A stretch of 17,112 bases of DNA. It comes from Hydrogenothermus sp964516095. Its GTDB lineage: Bacteria; Aquificota; Aquificia; Aquificales; Hydrogenothermaceae. The translations under genes were made by a program, and so were the position numbers. Below are positions 6,179 through 14,640 of this stretch, piece by piece (the first letter of the stretch is position 1; each line of letters opens with the position of its first letter). The notes beneath the pieces were generated by a model. It saw only the letters and a list, made by a program, of their open reading frames with translations, was not told the origin of the DNA and did no database searches. Location: assembly GCA_964516095.1 (NCBI GenBank), contig CAZEYS010000031.1, forward strand, positions 1 through 17,112, in the 5' to 3' direction.

Positions 6179-7540
6179 ATGATAAACAAGAAATATCTTG
6201 AAGAATGGGATAAAAAGTATTTCTGGCATCCATTTACACAGATGAAAGTTTACCAAGAAGAAGACAATGTAATAGTAGAAAGAGGGGAAGGAGTTTATAT
6301 ATATGATATCTATGGGAATAAGTATTTAGATGGCGTTGCTTCTTTATGGTGTAATGTTCACGGACATAATCATCCTAAACTCAACAAAGCAGTTATAGAA
6401 CAGGTAAATAAAATTGCCCATTTCACCACATTAGGAGCATCAAATGTCCCAGCAATAGTGTTTGCAAAAAACTTAGTTGACATAACTCCAGCAAAACTAA
6501 AGCATGTTTTTTACAGTGAAGATGGTTCAGAAGCAATGGAAATTGCTATAAAAATTGCATATCACTACTGGCATAACAAAGGAGAAAAAAATAAAAACAA
6601 GTTTGTAACCCTTTCTGAAGCCTACCATGGAGATACAATAGGAAGTGTATCAGTAGGAGGGATAAATATTTTCCATGAAAAATATAAACCTCTGCTTTTT
6701 GATGTTTATAAGATGCCGTCACCGTACTTAGAAGCAGTAAAAATTGCAGGAAGAGAAAAAGCCCTCGAGTATGATACAACTAAGAAATTGATAGAAAAAG
6801 TAGAAGAATTTATATTCCAACATCATCAAGATATAGCAGGTTTTGTTTTAGAGGCAGGAGTACAGGGAGCAGCTGGAATACTTCCTTTTCCAAAAGGTTA
6901 TTTAAAAGAGATAAGAAGAATATGTGATGAGTATAACATACTGATGATAGTAGATGAAGTTGCAACAGGATTTGGAAGAACAGGTCATATGTTTGCCTGT
7001 GAAAAAGAAGGGGTGGAACCAGATATAATGGCTCTTGGTAAAGGTATAACAGGAGGATATTTACCGCTGGCAGCCACTCTCGTTACTGATGAGATATACA
7101 ATGAGTTTTTAGGAGAGTTTGGGGAAGCAAAACACTTTTATCATGGACATACATATACAGGAAATCCAATTGCATGTAATGTGGCAATAGCTAATTTAGA
7201 AGTGTTTGAGGAAGAAAAAACATTAAAAAAATTACAGCCTAAAATAAAACTATTAGAAACAAGATTAGAGGAATTGTGGGGTTTAAAACACGTAGGAGAT
7301 GTACGTCAATATGGATTTATGGCAGGGATAGAACTTGTAAAAGACAAAGAAAAGAACGAACCATTTCCATATGGTGAAAGAACTGGGTTTAAGGTAGCCA
7401 GAAGCATGCTAAAGAAAGGTATATGGACAAGACCATTAGGAGATGTAATGGTTATAATGCCTCCTCTTGTTATTTCAGAAGACCAGTTAAATTATCTGAT
7501 AGATTCTCTTAAAGAAAGTATAAAAGAACTGGAAGGTTAA
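6179..7540 (+). CDS. bioA: Adenosylmethionine-8-amino-7-oxononanoate aminotransferase
   Basis: PLP-dependent class III aminotransferase of biotin synthesis that converts KAPA to DAPA, normally with S-adenosylmethionine as amino donor. 453 residues, typical of the Gram-positive/Aquificota form. Landmarks: WHPFTQM at 16-22, LWCNVHGHNHP at 56-66, the phosphate-binding GSEA at 116-119, AYHG at 148-151, DEVATGFGRTG at 259-269 with PLP-contacting Asp259, LGKGITGG at 286-293 with PLP Lys288, and YHGHTYTGNP at 321-330. The N-terminal WHPFTQM and LWCN motifs distinguish BioA from ornithine or GABA aminotransferases. The ATG at 6179 follows AAGGAGAT by 5 nt. No other bio gene is in the window. The TAA stop overlaps the stop of the opposing small membrane protein gene by 4 bp. 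Confidence 0.95.
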   Translation: MINKKYLEEWDKKYFWHPFTQMKVYQEEDNVIVERGEGVYIYDIYGNKYLDGVASLWCNVHGHNHPKLNKAVIEQVNKIAHFTTLGASNVPAIVFAKNLVDITPAKLKHVFYSEDGSEAMEIAIKIAYHYWHNKGEKNKNKFVTLSEAYHGDTIGSVSVGGINIFHEKYKPLLFDVYKMPSPYLEAVKIAGREKALEYDTTKKLIEKVEEFIFQHHQDIAGFVLEAGVQGAAGILPFPKGYLKEIRRICDEYNILMIVDEVATGFGRTGHMFACEKEGVEPDIMALGKGITGGYLPLAATLVTDEIYNEFLGEFGEAKHFYHGHTYTGNPIACNVAIANLEVFEEEKTLKKLQPKIKLLETRLEELWGLKHVGDVRQYGFMAGIELVKDKEKNEPFPYGERTGFKVARSMLKKGIWTRPLGDVMVIMPPLVISEDQLNYLIDSLKESIKELEG

Positions 7541-7779
7541 CTTTCTCCTTCCTCCTCCATTTTCTTTAAATCTTCTTTTTTCTTTTTAAACCATTTATAG
7601 GTTGAGTAGATTATTATCCCAATAGAAATTACACCAGAAAACAGTTTTGCTGTAGAAACATCAATTCTAAATATTTCAGAAATAGAAAACCACATAAAAG
7701 CATAAAATAAATATACTCCATACAATAATAAGGTAACAGATAAGGCTTCCCACAGAATTTGATATATTTTTATCGCCAT
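7537..7779 (-). CDS. Small membrane protein, two predicted helices
   Basis: 80 residues, family not recognised. Two hydrophobic segments, about 10-35 (ALSVTLLLYGVYLFYAFMWF) and 44-62 (AKLFSGVISIGIIIYSTYKW), are followed by a highly charged tail (KKKKEDLKKMEEEGES), which suggests an inner-membrane protein with a cytoplasmic C terminus. A weak ribosome site (AAGG) lies about 7 nt before the ATG. It starts 19 bp after the flavoprotein gene and is the last gene of the long minus-strand run; its stop overlaps that of bioA. Being open, well positioned and typical of small membrane proteins, it is probably real. Confidence 0.6.
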   Translation of the reverse strand: MAIKIYQILWEALSVTLLLYGVYLFYAFMWFSISEIFRIDVSTAKLFSGVISIGIIIYSTYKWFKKKKEDLKKMEEEGES

Positions 7780-7798
7780 TTTTTAACCTTAAAGATAT

Positions 7799-8383
7799 CT
7801 ATTTTTTTAATACATTATCTACTATTTGTTTAACTTCTTCAAGCATACCTTTTCTTTCTTTATCGGAAACATAAGGGACAGAAAAGAATATCTTATGATG
7901 GACAACATTCATTCCACAGAATTCAAATATACTGTCTATTGTTTTTCTTATACAAAAACATACTTTAGATTCCTCGCATTGTTTTTTAGATTCGCCCATT
8001 GTATTAAAAATAACAACCTCTTTCCCTGTCAAAAGCCTTTCTATTTTTCCATTTTTAACATCATATGCAAAACCGTGTGAGAATACTCTATCTATATAAC
8101 CTTTCAAAATTGCCGGCATAGAGTACCACCATATTGGATGAATGATAAAAATTCTTTTTGCATTTTTTATAAACGTCTGTTCTTTTTTAACATCAGGTAA
8201 AAAATCCCCATGTTGAATTGCGATAAAGTCCTCAGGCTTCATAACTGGATTAAAATTAAGCTGATACAAATCTCTTACTGTATAGTTTTCGTCTTTTTCC
8301 TTTAACTTTTCTTCAATAGTTTTTCTTATAGCACTGTTAAAGCTTTTGGGATTAGGATGGGCATAAATAATCACATTATCCAT
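7799..8383 (-). CDS. NAD(P)H:quinone oxidoreductase-like flavoprotein (flavodoxin fold)
   Basis: 194 residues of the NQO1/KefF/MdaB-like family, which use bound flavin for two-electron reduction of quinones or related acceptors in the cytoplasm. The sequence starts with the first Rossmann strand and phosphate-binding loop (VIIYAHPNPKSFN, 4-16) and carries the family signature HPIWWYSMPAILKGYIDRV at 82-100, where WW and the following residues contact the flavin. The NTMGE loop is at 127-131. Three cysteines close together (136, 142, 144) are unusual and unexplained. The start is ATG with a strong AAGGAGGG 7 nt upstream. It lies 18 bp after the VanZ-like gene in the same direction as the nuo genes, so it may share their transcript; a link to quinone metabolism is attractive but inferred. 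The true substrate cannot be read from sequence. Confidence 0.85.
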   Translation of the reverse strand: MDNVIIYAHPNPKSFNSAIRKTIEEKLKEKDENYTVRDLYQLNFNPVMKPEDFIAIQHGDFLPDVKKEQTFIKNAKRIFIIHPIWWYSMPAILKGYIDRVFSHGFAYDVKNGKIERLLTGKEVVIFNTMGESKKQCEESKVCFCIRKTIDSIFEFCGMNVVHHKIFFSVPYVSDKERKGMLEEVKQIVDNVLKK

Positions 8384-8402
8384 ACAACTACCCTCCTTAA
8401 TA

Positions 8403-8732
8403 TCACTTTTGTTTTAAAATGTCTTTTGATAAATCAAAAACAGAGTATAAAAACATGCCTGATAACGTACCAAACAAGTCTGCTACAACATCTTGCAGTT
8501 CTGAACTTCTATAAGGCAAAAAGTATTGCACTATTTCTATAAAAATTCCAAAAAGCAAAGAGTATATAAATACAGCCCAGTATCCTGTTTTATAGGTTAA
8601 CCTCAATAAAATAGCAAACACCAAAAAGGCTATAAAATGATTTAGTTTGTCAGATGTTGGAGTTTGAGGGACAGGGTAAAAAGACAAAAAACATATTAAT
8701 AATGTGTAAATCCAAAATAAAACTTTAAGCAT
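8403..8732 (-). CDS. VanZ-like membrane protein
   Basis: 109 residues with about three to four hydrophobic helices (2-18, 32-45, 52-70, 88-98). It carries the VanZ-like pattern: DKLNHFIAFLVFAILL (28-43), then FIEIVQYFLPYRSSELQDVV (64-83) and the ending ADLFGTLSG (84-92). VanZ of enterococci affects teicoplanin resistance, but most chromosomal homologues are short membrane proteins of unknown role, and no resistance function is implied here. The start overlaps the end of gmk by 8 bp and lacks a close Shine-Dalgarno sequence (GAGGA is 19 nt away), so translation probably depends on gmk. Confidence 0.85.
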   Translation of the reverse strand: MLKVLFWIYTLLICFLSFYPVPQTPTSDKLNHFIAFLVFAILLRLTYKTGYWAVFIYSLLFGIFIEIVQYFLPYRSSELQDVVADLFGTLSGMFLYSVFDLSKDILKQK

Positions 8733-9342
8733 TCATTAACTTTCTCAGTTCCTCGTCTTTTATCAGATTTAAATCAAATCTTTCCGTTTTATTTCTGTGG
8801 GCTAATATTATCCTTTTTATATTATCTTTTGCTTCTAACAAAACATCATTTATAACTATATAATCATACTCTTTCCAGAGAGGTATTTCCCTTTTAGCAG
8901 TTTCTATTCTTTTTTTTATCTCCTCTTCTGAGTCTCCTCTCTTTCTCATACGGTTAATAAGTTCATCAAAAGAAGGAGGTATCAAAAAAATGGTTGTCAT
9001 AGGTCGGATTTTCCCTTTTATTTGCATCATTCCCTGAACATCTATAATAAGTAAGACGTCCTTACCTTCATTTATTAACCTTTCAACTTCGCTTTTAGGA
9101 GTTCCATAGTAGTTGCCGTGTACTTTTGCATATTCTAAAAACTCGCCTTGCTTAATTTTTTCTTCAAATTCTTCAGTAGATAAGAAGTAATAGTCTTTTC
9201 CGTCTACTTCTCCTTTACGAGGTTTTCGTGTTGTACATGTTGTAATTTTATAAAGATTTGGTATTTCTTTTAACAACAGCTGGGCGATGGTCGTTTTGCC
9301 ACCGCCAGCCGGGGCAGAAAGAATAAACAGTTCTCCTTTCAT
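8725..9342 (-). CDS. gmk: Guanylate kinase
   Basis: Phosphorylates GMP to GDP with ATP, an essential step of purine nucleotide supply. 205 residues, the usual length. The P-loop is SAPAGGGKTT (9-18), in which the first Gly of the classical GxxxxGK is Ala10, as the general Walker A pattern allows. The GMP-binding region follows: TTRKPRKGEVDGKDYYF (37-53) with the conserved Arg pair, then EFLEYAKVHGNYYGTP (67-82). The lid and LID-like segment RMRKRGDSEEEIKKRI lies near 132-147. The ATG shares a base with the nuoN stop (TAATG) and has no good ribosome site of its own, so it is probably translated by reinitiation after nuoN. The next gene, VanZ-like, overlaps its end. Finding this nucleotide kinase at the tail of a respiratory operon is unusual. 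Confidence 0.97.
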   Translation of the reverse strand: MKGELFILSAPAGGGKTTIAQLLLKEIPNLYKITTCTTRKPRKGEVDGKDYYFLSTEEFEEKIKQGEFLEYAKVHGNYYGTPKSEVERLINEGKDVLLIIDVQGMMQIKGKIRPMTTIFLIPPSFDELINRMRKRGDSEEEIKKRIETAKREIPLWKEYDYIVINDVLLEAKDNIKRIILAHRNKTERFDLNLIKDEELRKLMNA

Positions 9343-10832
9343 TATCTACCAATACCTGCTATTAAAAGAGAGCTCATCTGCGTAGAAATTCCCCAGAATA
9401 AAGTTGGATATACACCTAAAATCAGAACAATTACAGCCATTAGAACAAGTATAGATTTTTCAACAATATTTATATCAAATTTGAAATCCTTTAAAGGTTC
9501 ATGCATATACATAACAGAAACTACTCTCAAATAATATCCTGCTGATATGACACTCATAATAACAAGAACAACAGCAAGCCACCATATGTCTGAACCAATT
9601 AAAGCAAGAAATACTCCAAGTTTACCAAAAAATCCCACTGTTGGAGGTATACCAAGAAGAGAGAACATAAACACAAGCATAACTAAAGCAATTAGAGGGC
9701 TTCTTTTAGCAAGACCTTTAAAGTCGTCTAAAGTATTATTCCATCCTTCTGACTTTTCTAAAAATGTAAGTACAGCAAAAGCTCCAATAGACATAAAGAT
9801 ATATACCAGTGTATAAAAAATAAAAGCTGCAATTCCCATTCCTGTAGGAGCAGCAAGAGCAGCAGTTATATAACCTGTGTGAGCAACAGATGAGTATGCA
9901 AGCATTCTTTTAACACTTTTTTGTCTAAGAGCTACAAAGTTTCCAACAATCATTGATAAAGCAGCTAAGATTGCCCATAATAGTGCCCAGTCTTTTGATA
10001 TAAATGGAAAAGCCTCAATTAATACCCTAAGTATAATTGCAAAAGTTGCAACCTTAACAGCTACAGCCATGAAGGTTGTTATAGGAGTAGGTGCTCCTTC
10101 ATAAGCATCAGGTGCCCAAAAATGAAATGGTACAGCTGCTGCCTTAAGAGCTAAACCTATTACCAGTAAAACCAGCCCGGCTATTAAGCCTATATTGGCA
10201 TCTTCTAAAGCTGTCCTGGATATTTCTATAAAGTCAAATGTTCCAGTTGCACCGTATAAAAGAGCAATTGCATAACTTAAAACAGCTGTTCCAGCACCAC
10301 CAATTATAAGGTATTTAAATGCTCCTTCTTTAGACTTGAAATCTAAATCCTTTAAATCTTTCTTTCTTGTTTTAAACATTCCAACAAGAATATATGTAGT
10401 TATAGATGAAAGTTCTAAACCAACATAAAAAGTGAAAAGATTAGGAGAAGAAACCATTATCATCATACCAAGAAGAGCAAACAACGTTAGATAATAAAAT
10501 TCACCAAAATAAATCTCTTTTTTCTCAAAGTACTTTCTGTAAGTGGCAACTATTATTATGGTAGACAAAATTAAGAAAAGTTTAAACAGTAAAGAAAATC
10601 CATCAACTATATAAAGGCCATATAAAGTTATATCCCCTTGCTTTATAGTAAAAATACTTATTAAAGCCAATAGAAGACCAATTACAGTAGTGTAGCTTAT
10701 TAGTACTCTATTTTTACTAAACAATTCCTCAAAAAATACGATAAATGCAGTTACTAACACAATAATCTCAGGTAGTAGTACTGAAAAGTTAGGCACTCCA
10801 ACTGCTGCAATTAACTGTTGCAATATAGACAT
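9342..10832 (-). CDS. nuoN: NADH-quinone oxidoreductase subunit N
   Basis: Antiporter-like proton-pumping subunit of complex I in the inner membrane, nearest to NuoK and NuoM in the membrane arm. 496 residues, about 14 helices. Key residues fit the family: Glu140 in helix 5 (FYVGLELSS), Lys173, Lys230 in the broken helix 7 (LALKAAAVPFHFWAPDAYEG), and Lys260 (AVKVATFA). The N terminus with LLPEIIV is typical of NuoN and separates it from NuoM and NuoL. The start ATG lies 3 bp after the nuoM stop; its ribosome site AGGAGG is encoded by the last two Gly codons of nuoM. The stop overlaps the gmk start. Confidence 0.97.
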   Translation of the reverse strand: MSILQQLIAAVGVPNFSVLLPEIIVLVTAFIVFFEELFSKNRVLISYTTVIGLLLALISIFTIKQGDITLYGLYIVDGFSLLFKLFLILSTIIIVATYRKYFEKKEIYFGEFYYLTLFALLGMMIMVSSPNLFTFYVGLELSSITTYILVGMFKTRKKDLKDLDFKSKEGAFKYLIIGGAGTAVLSYAIALLYGATGTFDFIEISRTALEDANIGLIAGLVLLVIGLALKAAAVPFHFWAPDAYEGAPTPITTFMAVAVKVATFAIILRVLIEAFPFISKDWALLWAILAALSMIVGNFVALRQKSVKRMLAYSSVAHTGYITAALAAPTGMGIAAFIFYTLVYIFMSIGAFAVLTFLEKSEGWNNTLDDFKGLAKRSPLIALVMLVFMFSLLGIPPTVGFFGKLGVFLALIGSDIWWLAVVLVIMSVISAGYYLRVVSVMYMHEPLKDFKFDINIVEKSILVLMAVIVLILGVYPTLFWGISTQMSSLLIAGIGR

Positions 10833-10835
10833 CCC

Positions 10836-12344
10836 TTATCCTCCTATAAACTTTGAAAGAATAGAAATAGATGTTGTATTGATTAAATCAACCCACCATT
10901 TTGGATATAAACCGATTAAGAACATCAGAATAATAAGAGGTATGAAGGATAAAAATTCAGCAAAAGTAATGTCTTTTATCTGCTTCCATTTATTTATAAT
11001 TCTCTCATCTACAAGTTCTTCCATAAACATGGTTTTGTGGTAAAGTCTCAACGTATACGCAGCACCTACCACAAGAGCTATACCAGCAACAACTGCGAAC
11101 CAAGGACTAGTTTTAAAGGTTCCAAGGAGAGCTAAAAATTCACCTACAAATCCTGACAATCCTGGAAGTCCAACAGATGCCATAGCTGAAATCATGAAGA
11201 ACGTGGCAAATACTGGCACATATTTGGCCATTCCGCCTAAATCCTTAAGATCGTAAGAGTGAGCCCTTTCATATATCCAGCCTGCCGCCAGGAATAATGC
11301 AGCTGAAGTCAGTCCGTGTGAAATCATTGTTATTATAGCCCCGTTCATACCTTCAACATTAAGGGCAAATGTTCCCAATGTAACAAATCCCATATGGGAT
11401 ACAGATGAATAAGCAATAATTCTTTTAATATGCTGCTGAGCTAAAGCCATCATAGCTGTATATATGATTGCAATAACACCTAAAGTAAACATAACTGGTA
11501 TAAAGTATTTTGAAGCTTCCGGGAAAAACGGTAAAGAAAATCTTACAAATCCATAAGTTCCCATCTTTAACATAACAGCTGCCAGTATAACAGAACCTGC
11601 TGTTGGAGCTTGAACGTGAGCTGCTGGGAGCCATGTATGGAACGGCCACATAGGAACCTTAACAGCAAAACCAAGAGCTAAAAGAATGAAAAATATTAGC
11701 TCAAGATTAAACGGTAAGCCTAAGTTAACTAAATCGAAATAGCTTGTAGAGAGTTTTCCATAATGGAAGTACTGGTAAACATACATACCAATAACACCAA
11801 GTAGTAAGAACAGAGAACCGAAGAATGTATAGATAAAGAACTTTGTCGCAGCATAAATTCTCTCTGCGTATCCCCAAACCCCAATAATTAAGAACATAGG
11901 TATAAGCATAGCTTCCCAGAAGATATAGAACCAAACCATATCCCATACTACAAACACACCTATACTTGCAGCTTCTAAAACGAGAAATGCAATAAAGTAC
12001 TCTTTAACTCTTTTCTTTATATTAGTACTCCAGATAAAGGCTATTAAAAAAGATAAAGCTGTAAGCCAGTACATAGTTAAGCTAAGAGCATCAACACCAA
12101 CTTCATAGTTTACGCCAAATTGAGGTATCCATGTGTATTTCTCGTAAAACTGTATAGAGTAATGCTTATAGTCGTAGGCAAATAACATCCATGTAGAGAT
12201 AACAAAAATTATTGCAGATATAACAATACTTATAGGTTTAGCAAAACGTTCGTTAAGGAAAAATAATATCCCTGCTCCTATTAACGGAAGTATAATTGAT
12301 AATGTCAGCCATGGGAAACTTGCAGGCTCAAATTCAAAAGTCAT
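10836..12344 (-). CDS. nuoM: NADH-quinone oxidoreductase subunit M
   Basis: Antiporter-like proton-pumping subunit of the complex I membrane arm, between NuoN and NuoL. 502 residues, about 14 helices. Functional residues: Glu144 (YIFWEAMLIPMFLIIG), Lys229 in the broken helix (GFAVKVPMWPFHTWLPAAH) and Lys260 (AVMLKMGTYGF). The HTWLPAAHVQAPTAGSV block at 236-252 is the NuoM hallmark. The start lies 16 bp after the nuoL stop with GGAGGA 6 nt upstream. It is followed almost at once by nuoN, as in E. coli. Confidence 0.97.
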   Translation of the reverse strand: MTFEFEPASFPWLTLSIILPLIGAGILFFLNERFAKPISIVISAIIFVISTWMLFAYDYKHYSIQFYEKYTWIPQFGVNYEVGVDALSLTMYWLTALSFLIAFIWSTNIKKRVKEYFIAFLVLEAASIGVFVVWDMVWFYIFWEAMLIPMFLIIGVWGYAERIYAATKFFIYTFFGSLFLLLGVIGMYVYQYFHYGKLSTSYFDLVNLGLPFNLELIFFILLALGFAVKVPMWPFHTWLPAAHVQAPTAGSVILAAVMLKMGTYGFVRFSLPFFPEASKYFIPVMFTLGVIAIIYTAMMALAQQHIKRIIAYSSVSHMGFVTLGTFALNVEGMNGAIITMISHGLTSAALFLAAGWIYERAHSYDLKDLGGMAKYVPVFATFFMISAMASVGLPGLSGFVGEFLALLGTFKTSPWFAVVAGIALVVGAAYTLRLYHKTMFMEELVDERIINKWKQIKDITFAEFLSFIPLIILMFLIGLYPKWWVDLINTTSISILSKFIGG

Positions 12345-12360
12345 ATTCTTCCTCCATCCA

Positions 12361-14322
12361 TTACTTTACTATTAAAAATATAGAAAGGAATATTAGGATA
12401 CCTATTGACATCTGCAGCACATAAGCACCAATTTTTCCGTTTTGTAAAAGTCTTAATACTCCACCAGTTTTTAGAGATAGTTTTGCAGAACCATCAACTA
12501 TTCCATCAATTATCAGTCTATCACCGAGTTTCCACATGAATGCTGAGAATTTATAGTATCCATACACGAATATTGCGTAATAAATATGGTCAAAGTACCA
12601 TCTATTATAGAACAATTTATATAAAGGTTTGAATGTTTCTCCAAGCCATTTGTAACTGATAACCTGTTTTTGGTATATAAGATAAGCAGCAAATATACCT
12701 GCTAAAGCTGTAAGTAAAGTTAGTATTCCAAGTGGTGAAGTTAAAGATTCTATAAGGAATTCCATAGCATCAGCTGGAACATGAACATGGTGAGCTCGAG
12801 ACAAACCTTCTTCCATTAAAATCCGTGTTTTTTCTGGCACAAAATCATCTGACATAGCTTTTGGATCTAAAGAAGGTCTCAAGAAATTAAAGAAAAATTC
12901 TCTGAAAAATCCAAGCACCACTGTAGCAGCTGCAAGTATTATTAAAGGTAAGGTCATATTCCAAGGAGACTCATGAACATGTGCTTTAACGTGAGGGTCA
13001 AGTCTATCTCCATCTTCAAATGCAAGGAAGTATAGTCTGAAAATATAGAATGCAGTTAAACCAGCACCTATCCATAAAAGTGCCCACACTACCCAGTTTA
13101 TATGAAATGCAGCTTCAATAATTGGGTCCTTTGAGAAAAATCCAGCAAAAGGAGGAATACCTGCTAAAGATAAAGCACCAACTAAAAATGTTGCAGCAGT
13201 TATTGGCATATATTTTCTTAACTGACCCATTTTCCAGACATTTAATATATGGTGAATTCCCACTAAAACAGAACCTGCTGCTAAGAATAGTAAAGCTTTA
13301 AACGTTGCATGTGATGCAAGGTGGAACATTCCGTCTCTAAATAAGCCAAGCCCTTCAGCTGCAAACATGTATCCAAGCTGAGACATTGTAGAGTAAGCAA
13401 TAATTCTCTTTATATCATTTTGAACCAGACCGATTGTGGCAGCGACAAATGCTGATGCAGTTCCAATGTATAGTACAGTGTCAAGGGCAACATCTGAAGA
13501 GGCAAATAAAGGCATTAATCTTGCAACCATGTAAACTCCAGCTGCAACCATTGTAGCTGCGTGAATTAAGGCAGAAACAGGTGTTGGACCTTCCATAGCA
13601 TTTGGAAGCCATATATGTAGTGGTATTTGAGCTGATTTACCAACTGCCCCACCAAATAAAAGTAAGGCTATTAATGTAATTATAAAACTATCAGCTTCAG
13701 GTATTTTTGCAAAAATATCTAAATAATCTAATGTTCCAAATGTTACAAAAGCAAGAATAACACCAATTAAGAATGACCAGTCACCTACTCTATTAACTAT
13801 AAAAGATTCAAAAGCAGCATTTACAGCAGACTTTTTAAAGTGGAAGTATCCGATTAATAAGTATGATACAAGACCAACGCCTTCCCATCCAAAGAATAGC
13901 TGTACCAAGTTATCAGATAAGGTGAGCATTAACATCATAAAAACGAATAAGGATAAATAAGTGAAAAATCGTGGATAAGACTCATCACCTCTCATATATC
14001 CTGTGGCAAATATAAATATGAGAGTAGAGATAACAGTAACCACACAGGACATTAAGGCTGAAAGAGGATCCCATAAAATACTTACAGAAATTTCGTAATC
14101 TCCAAGAGGCATCCATGTAAAGAGTTTTAAATCATAATGTCCACCAGTTTCCATAACATGGATAAAGCCACTAACTGCAGCAACTGCAGAGATTGCAACG
14201 CCTATGACAGCAACAATACCTGAAAGAGGTTCTCTTAATAACTTATATCCAAGTAAACCTGTAATAATTGAAGCTATTAAAGGTGCAAAGGGTACAATCC
14301 ATAAGTAGTTTAAGTTCTCCAT
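12361..14322 (-). CDS. nuoL: NADH-quinone oxidoreductase subunit L
   Basis: Distal proton-pumping subunit of complex I; 653 residues, normal length. Helix 5 carries Glu147 (FFGWEGVGLVSYLLIGY), NRVGD places Asp181, and the broken helix has Lys229 (GAVGKSAQIPLHIWLPNAM), followed by GPTPVSALIHAATMV with His254. The long C-terminal part, with a hydrophilic stretch near 470-520 and further helices to the end, corresponds to the lateral amphipathic helix HL and final anchor that brace NuoM and NuoN. The start follows nuoK by 14 bp with a modest ribosome site (GAGGCGGG). Confidence 0.97.
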   Translation of the reverse strand: MENLNYLWIVPFAPLIASIITGLLGYKLLREPLSGIVAVIGVAISAVAAVSGFIHVMETGGHYDLKLFTWMPLGDYEISVSILWDPLSALMSCVVTVISTLIFIFATGYMRGDESYPRFFTYLSLFVFMMLMLTLSDNLVQLFFGWEGVGLVSYLLIGYFHFKKSAVNAAFESFIVNRVGDWSFLIGVILAFVTFGTLDYLDIFAKIPEADSFIITLIALLLFGGAVGKSAQIPLHIWLPNAMEGPTPVSALIHAATMVAAGVYMVARLMPLFASSDVALDTVLYIGTASAFVAATIGLVQNDIKRIIAYSTMSQLGYMFAAEGLGLFRDGMFHLASHATFKALLFLAAGSVLVGIHHILNVWKMGQLRKYMPITAATFLVGALSLAGIPPFAGFFSKDPIIEAAFHINWVVWALLWIGAGLTAFYIFRLYFLAFEDGDRLDPHVKAHVHESPWNMTLPLIILAAATVVLGFFREFFFNFLRPSLDPKAMSDDFVPEKTRILMEEGLSRAHHVHVPADAMEFLIESLTSPLGILTLLTALAGIFAAYLIYQKQVISYKWLGETFKPLYKLFYNRWYFDHIYYAIFVYGYYKFSAFMWKLGDRLIIDGIVDGSAKLSLKTGGVLRLLQNGKIGAYVLQMSIGILIFLSIFLIVK

Positions 14323-14336
14323 CTGCCCGCCTCACT

Positions 14337-14639
14337 TTAAAGTTTTAACTCTGTTAATGTATCAACACTTACATCTTTTCTTAATCTGTAAATTGCCATT
14401 ATAAGCCCAAGTCCCACTGCAGCTTCTGCAGCAGCTATCGTTAATATAAAGAATACAAATACCTGACCGGACACGTCATAAAGCTTCATGTCAAATGCAA
14501 CAAAGGCTATATTTACTGCATTTAGCATCAATTCAGTAGAAATTAACATTGCAATTATATTTCTACGAATAATAATTCCTATAAGTCCCAGAACCATTAA
14601 AAGACCACTTAATGCAACATAGTATTCGTAAGGAACCAT
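14337..14639 (-). CDS. nuoK: NADH-quinone oxidoreductase subunit K
   Basis: Small three-helix subunit of the complex I proton path; 100 residues, the same size as E. coli NuoK. The two membrane glutamates sit at exactly the E. coli positions, Glu36 (ISTELMLNAVNIAF) and Glu72 (IAAAEAAVGLGLI). The ATG follows the nuoJ stop by one base and has GGAGG 6-7 nt upstream, inside the nuoJ end. Confidence 0.97.
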   Translation of the reverse strand: MVPYEYYVALSGLLMVLGLIGIIIRRNIIAMLISTELMLNAVNIAFVAFDMKLYDVSGQVFVFFILTIAAAEAAVGLGLIMAIYRLRKDVSVDTLTELKL

Positions 14640-14640
14640 C

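Noticed and set aside
8357..8542. Plus-strand open frame across the VanZ-like and flavoprotein gene ends
   Set aside because: It has poor composition and no ribosome site, and it is antisense to two supported genes.
9547..9816. Plus-strand open frame inside nuoN
   Set aside because: It is antisense to a well-supported NuoN with intact motifs, with no ribosome site and no recognisable protein features.
11425..11946. Two minus-strand open frames inside nuoM
   Set aside because: Both are alternative-frame shadows rich in Tyr, Ser and Cys, lying within the intact nuoM frame.
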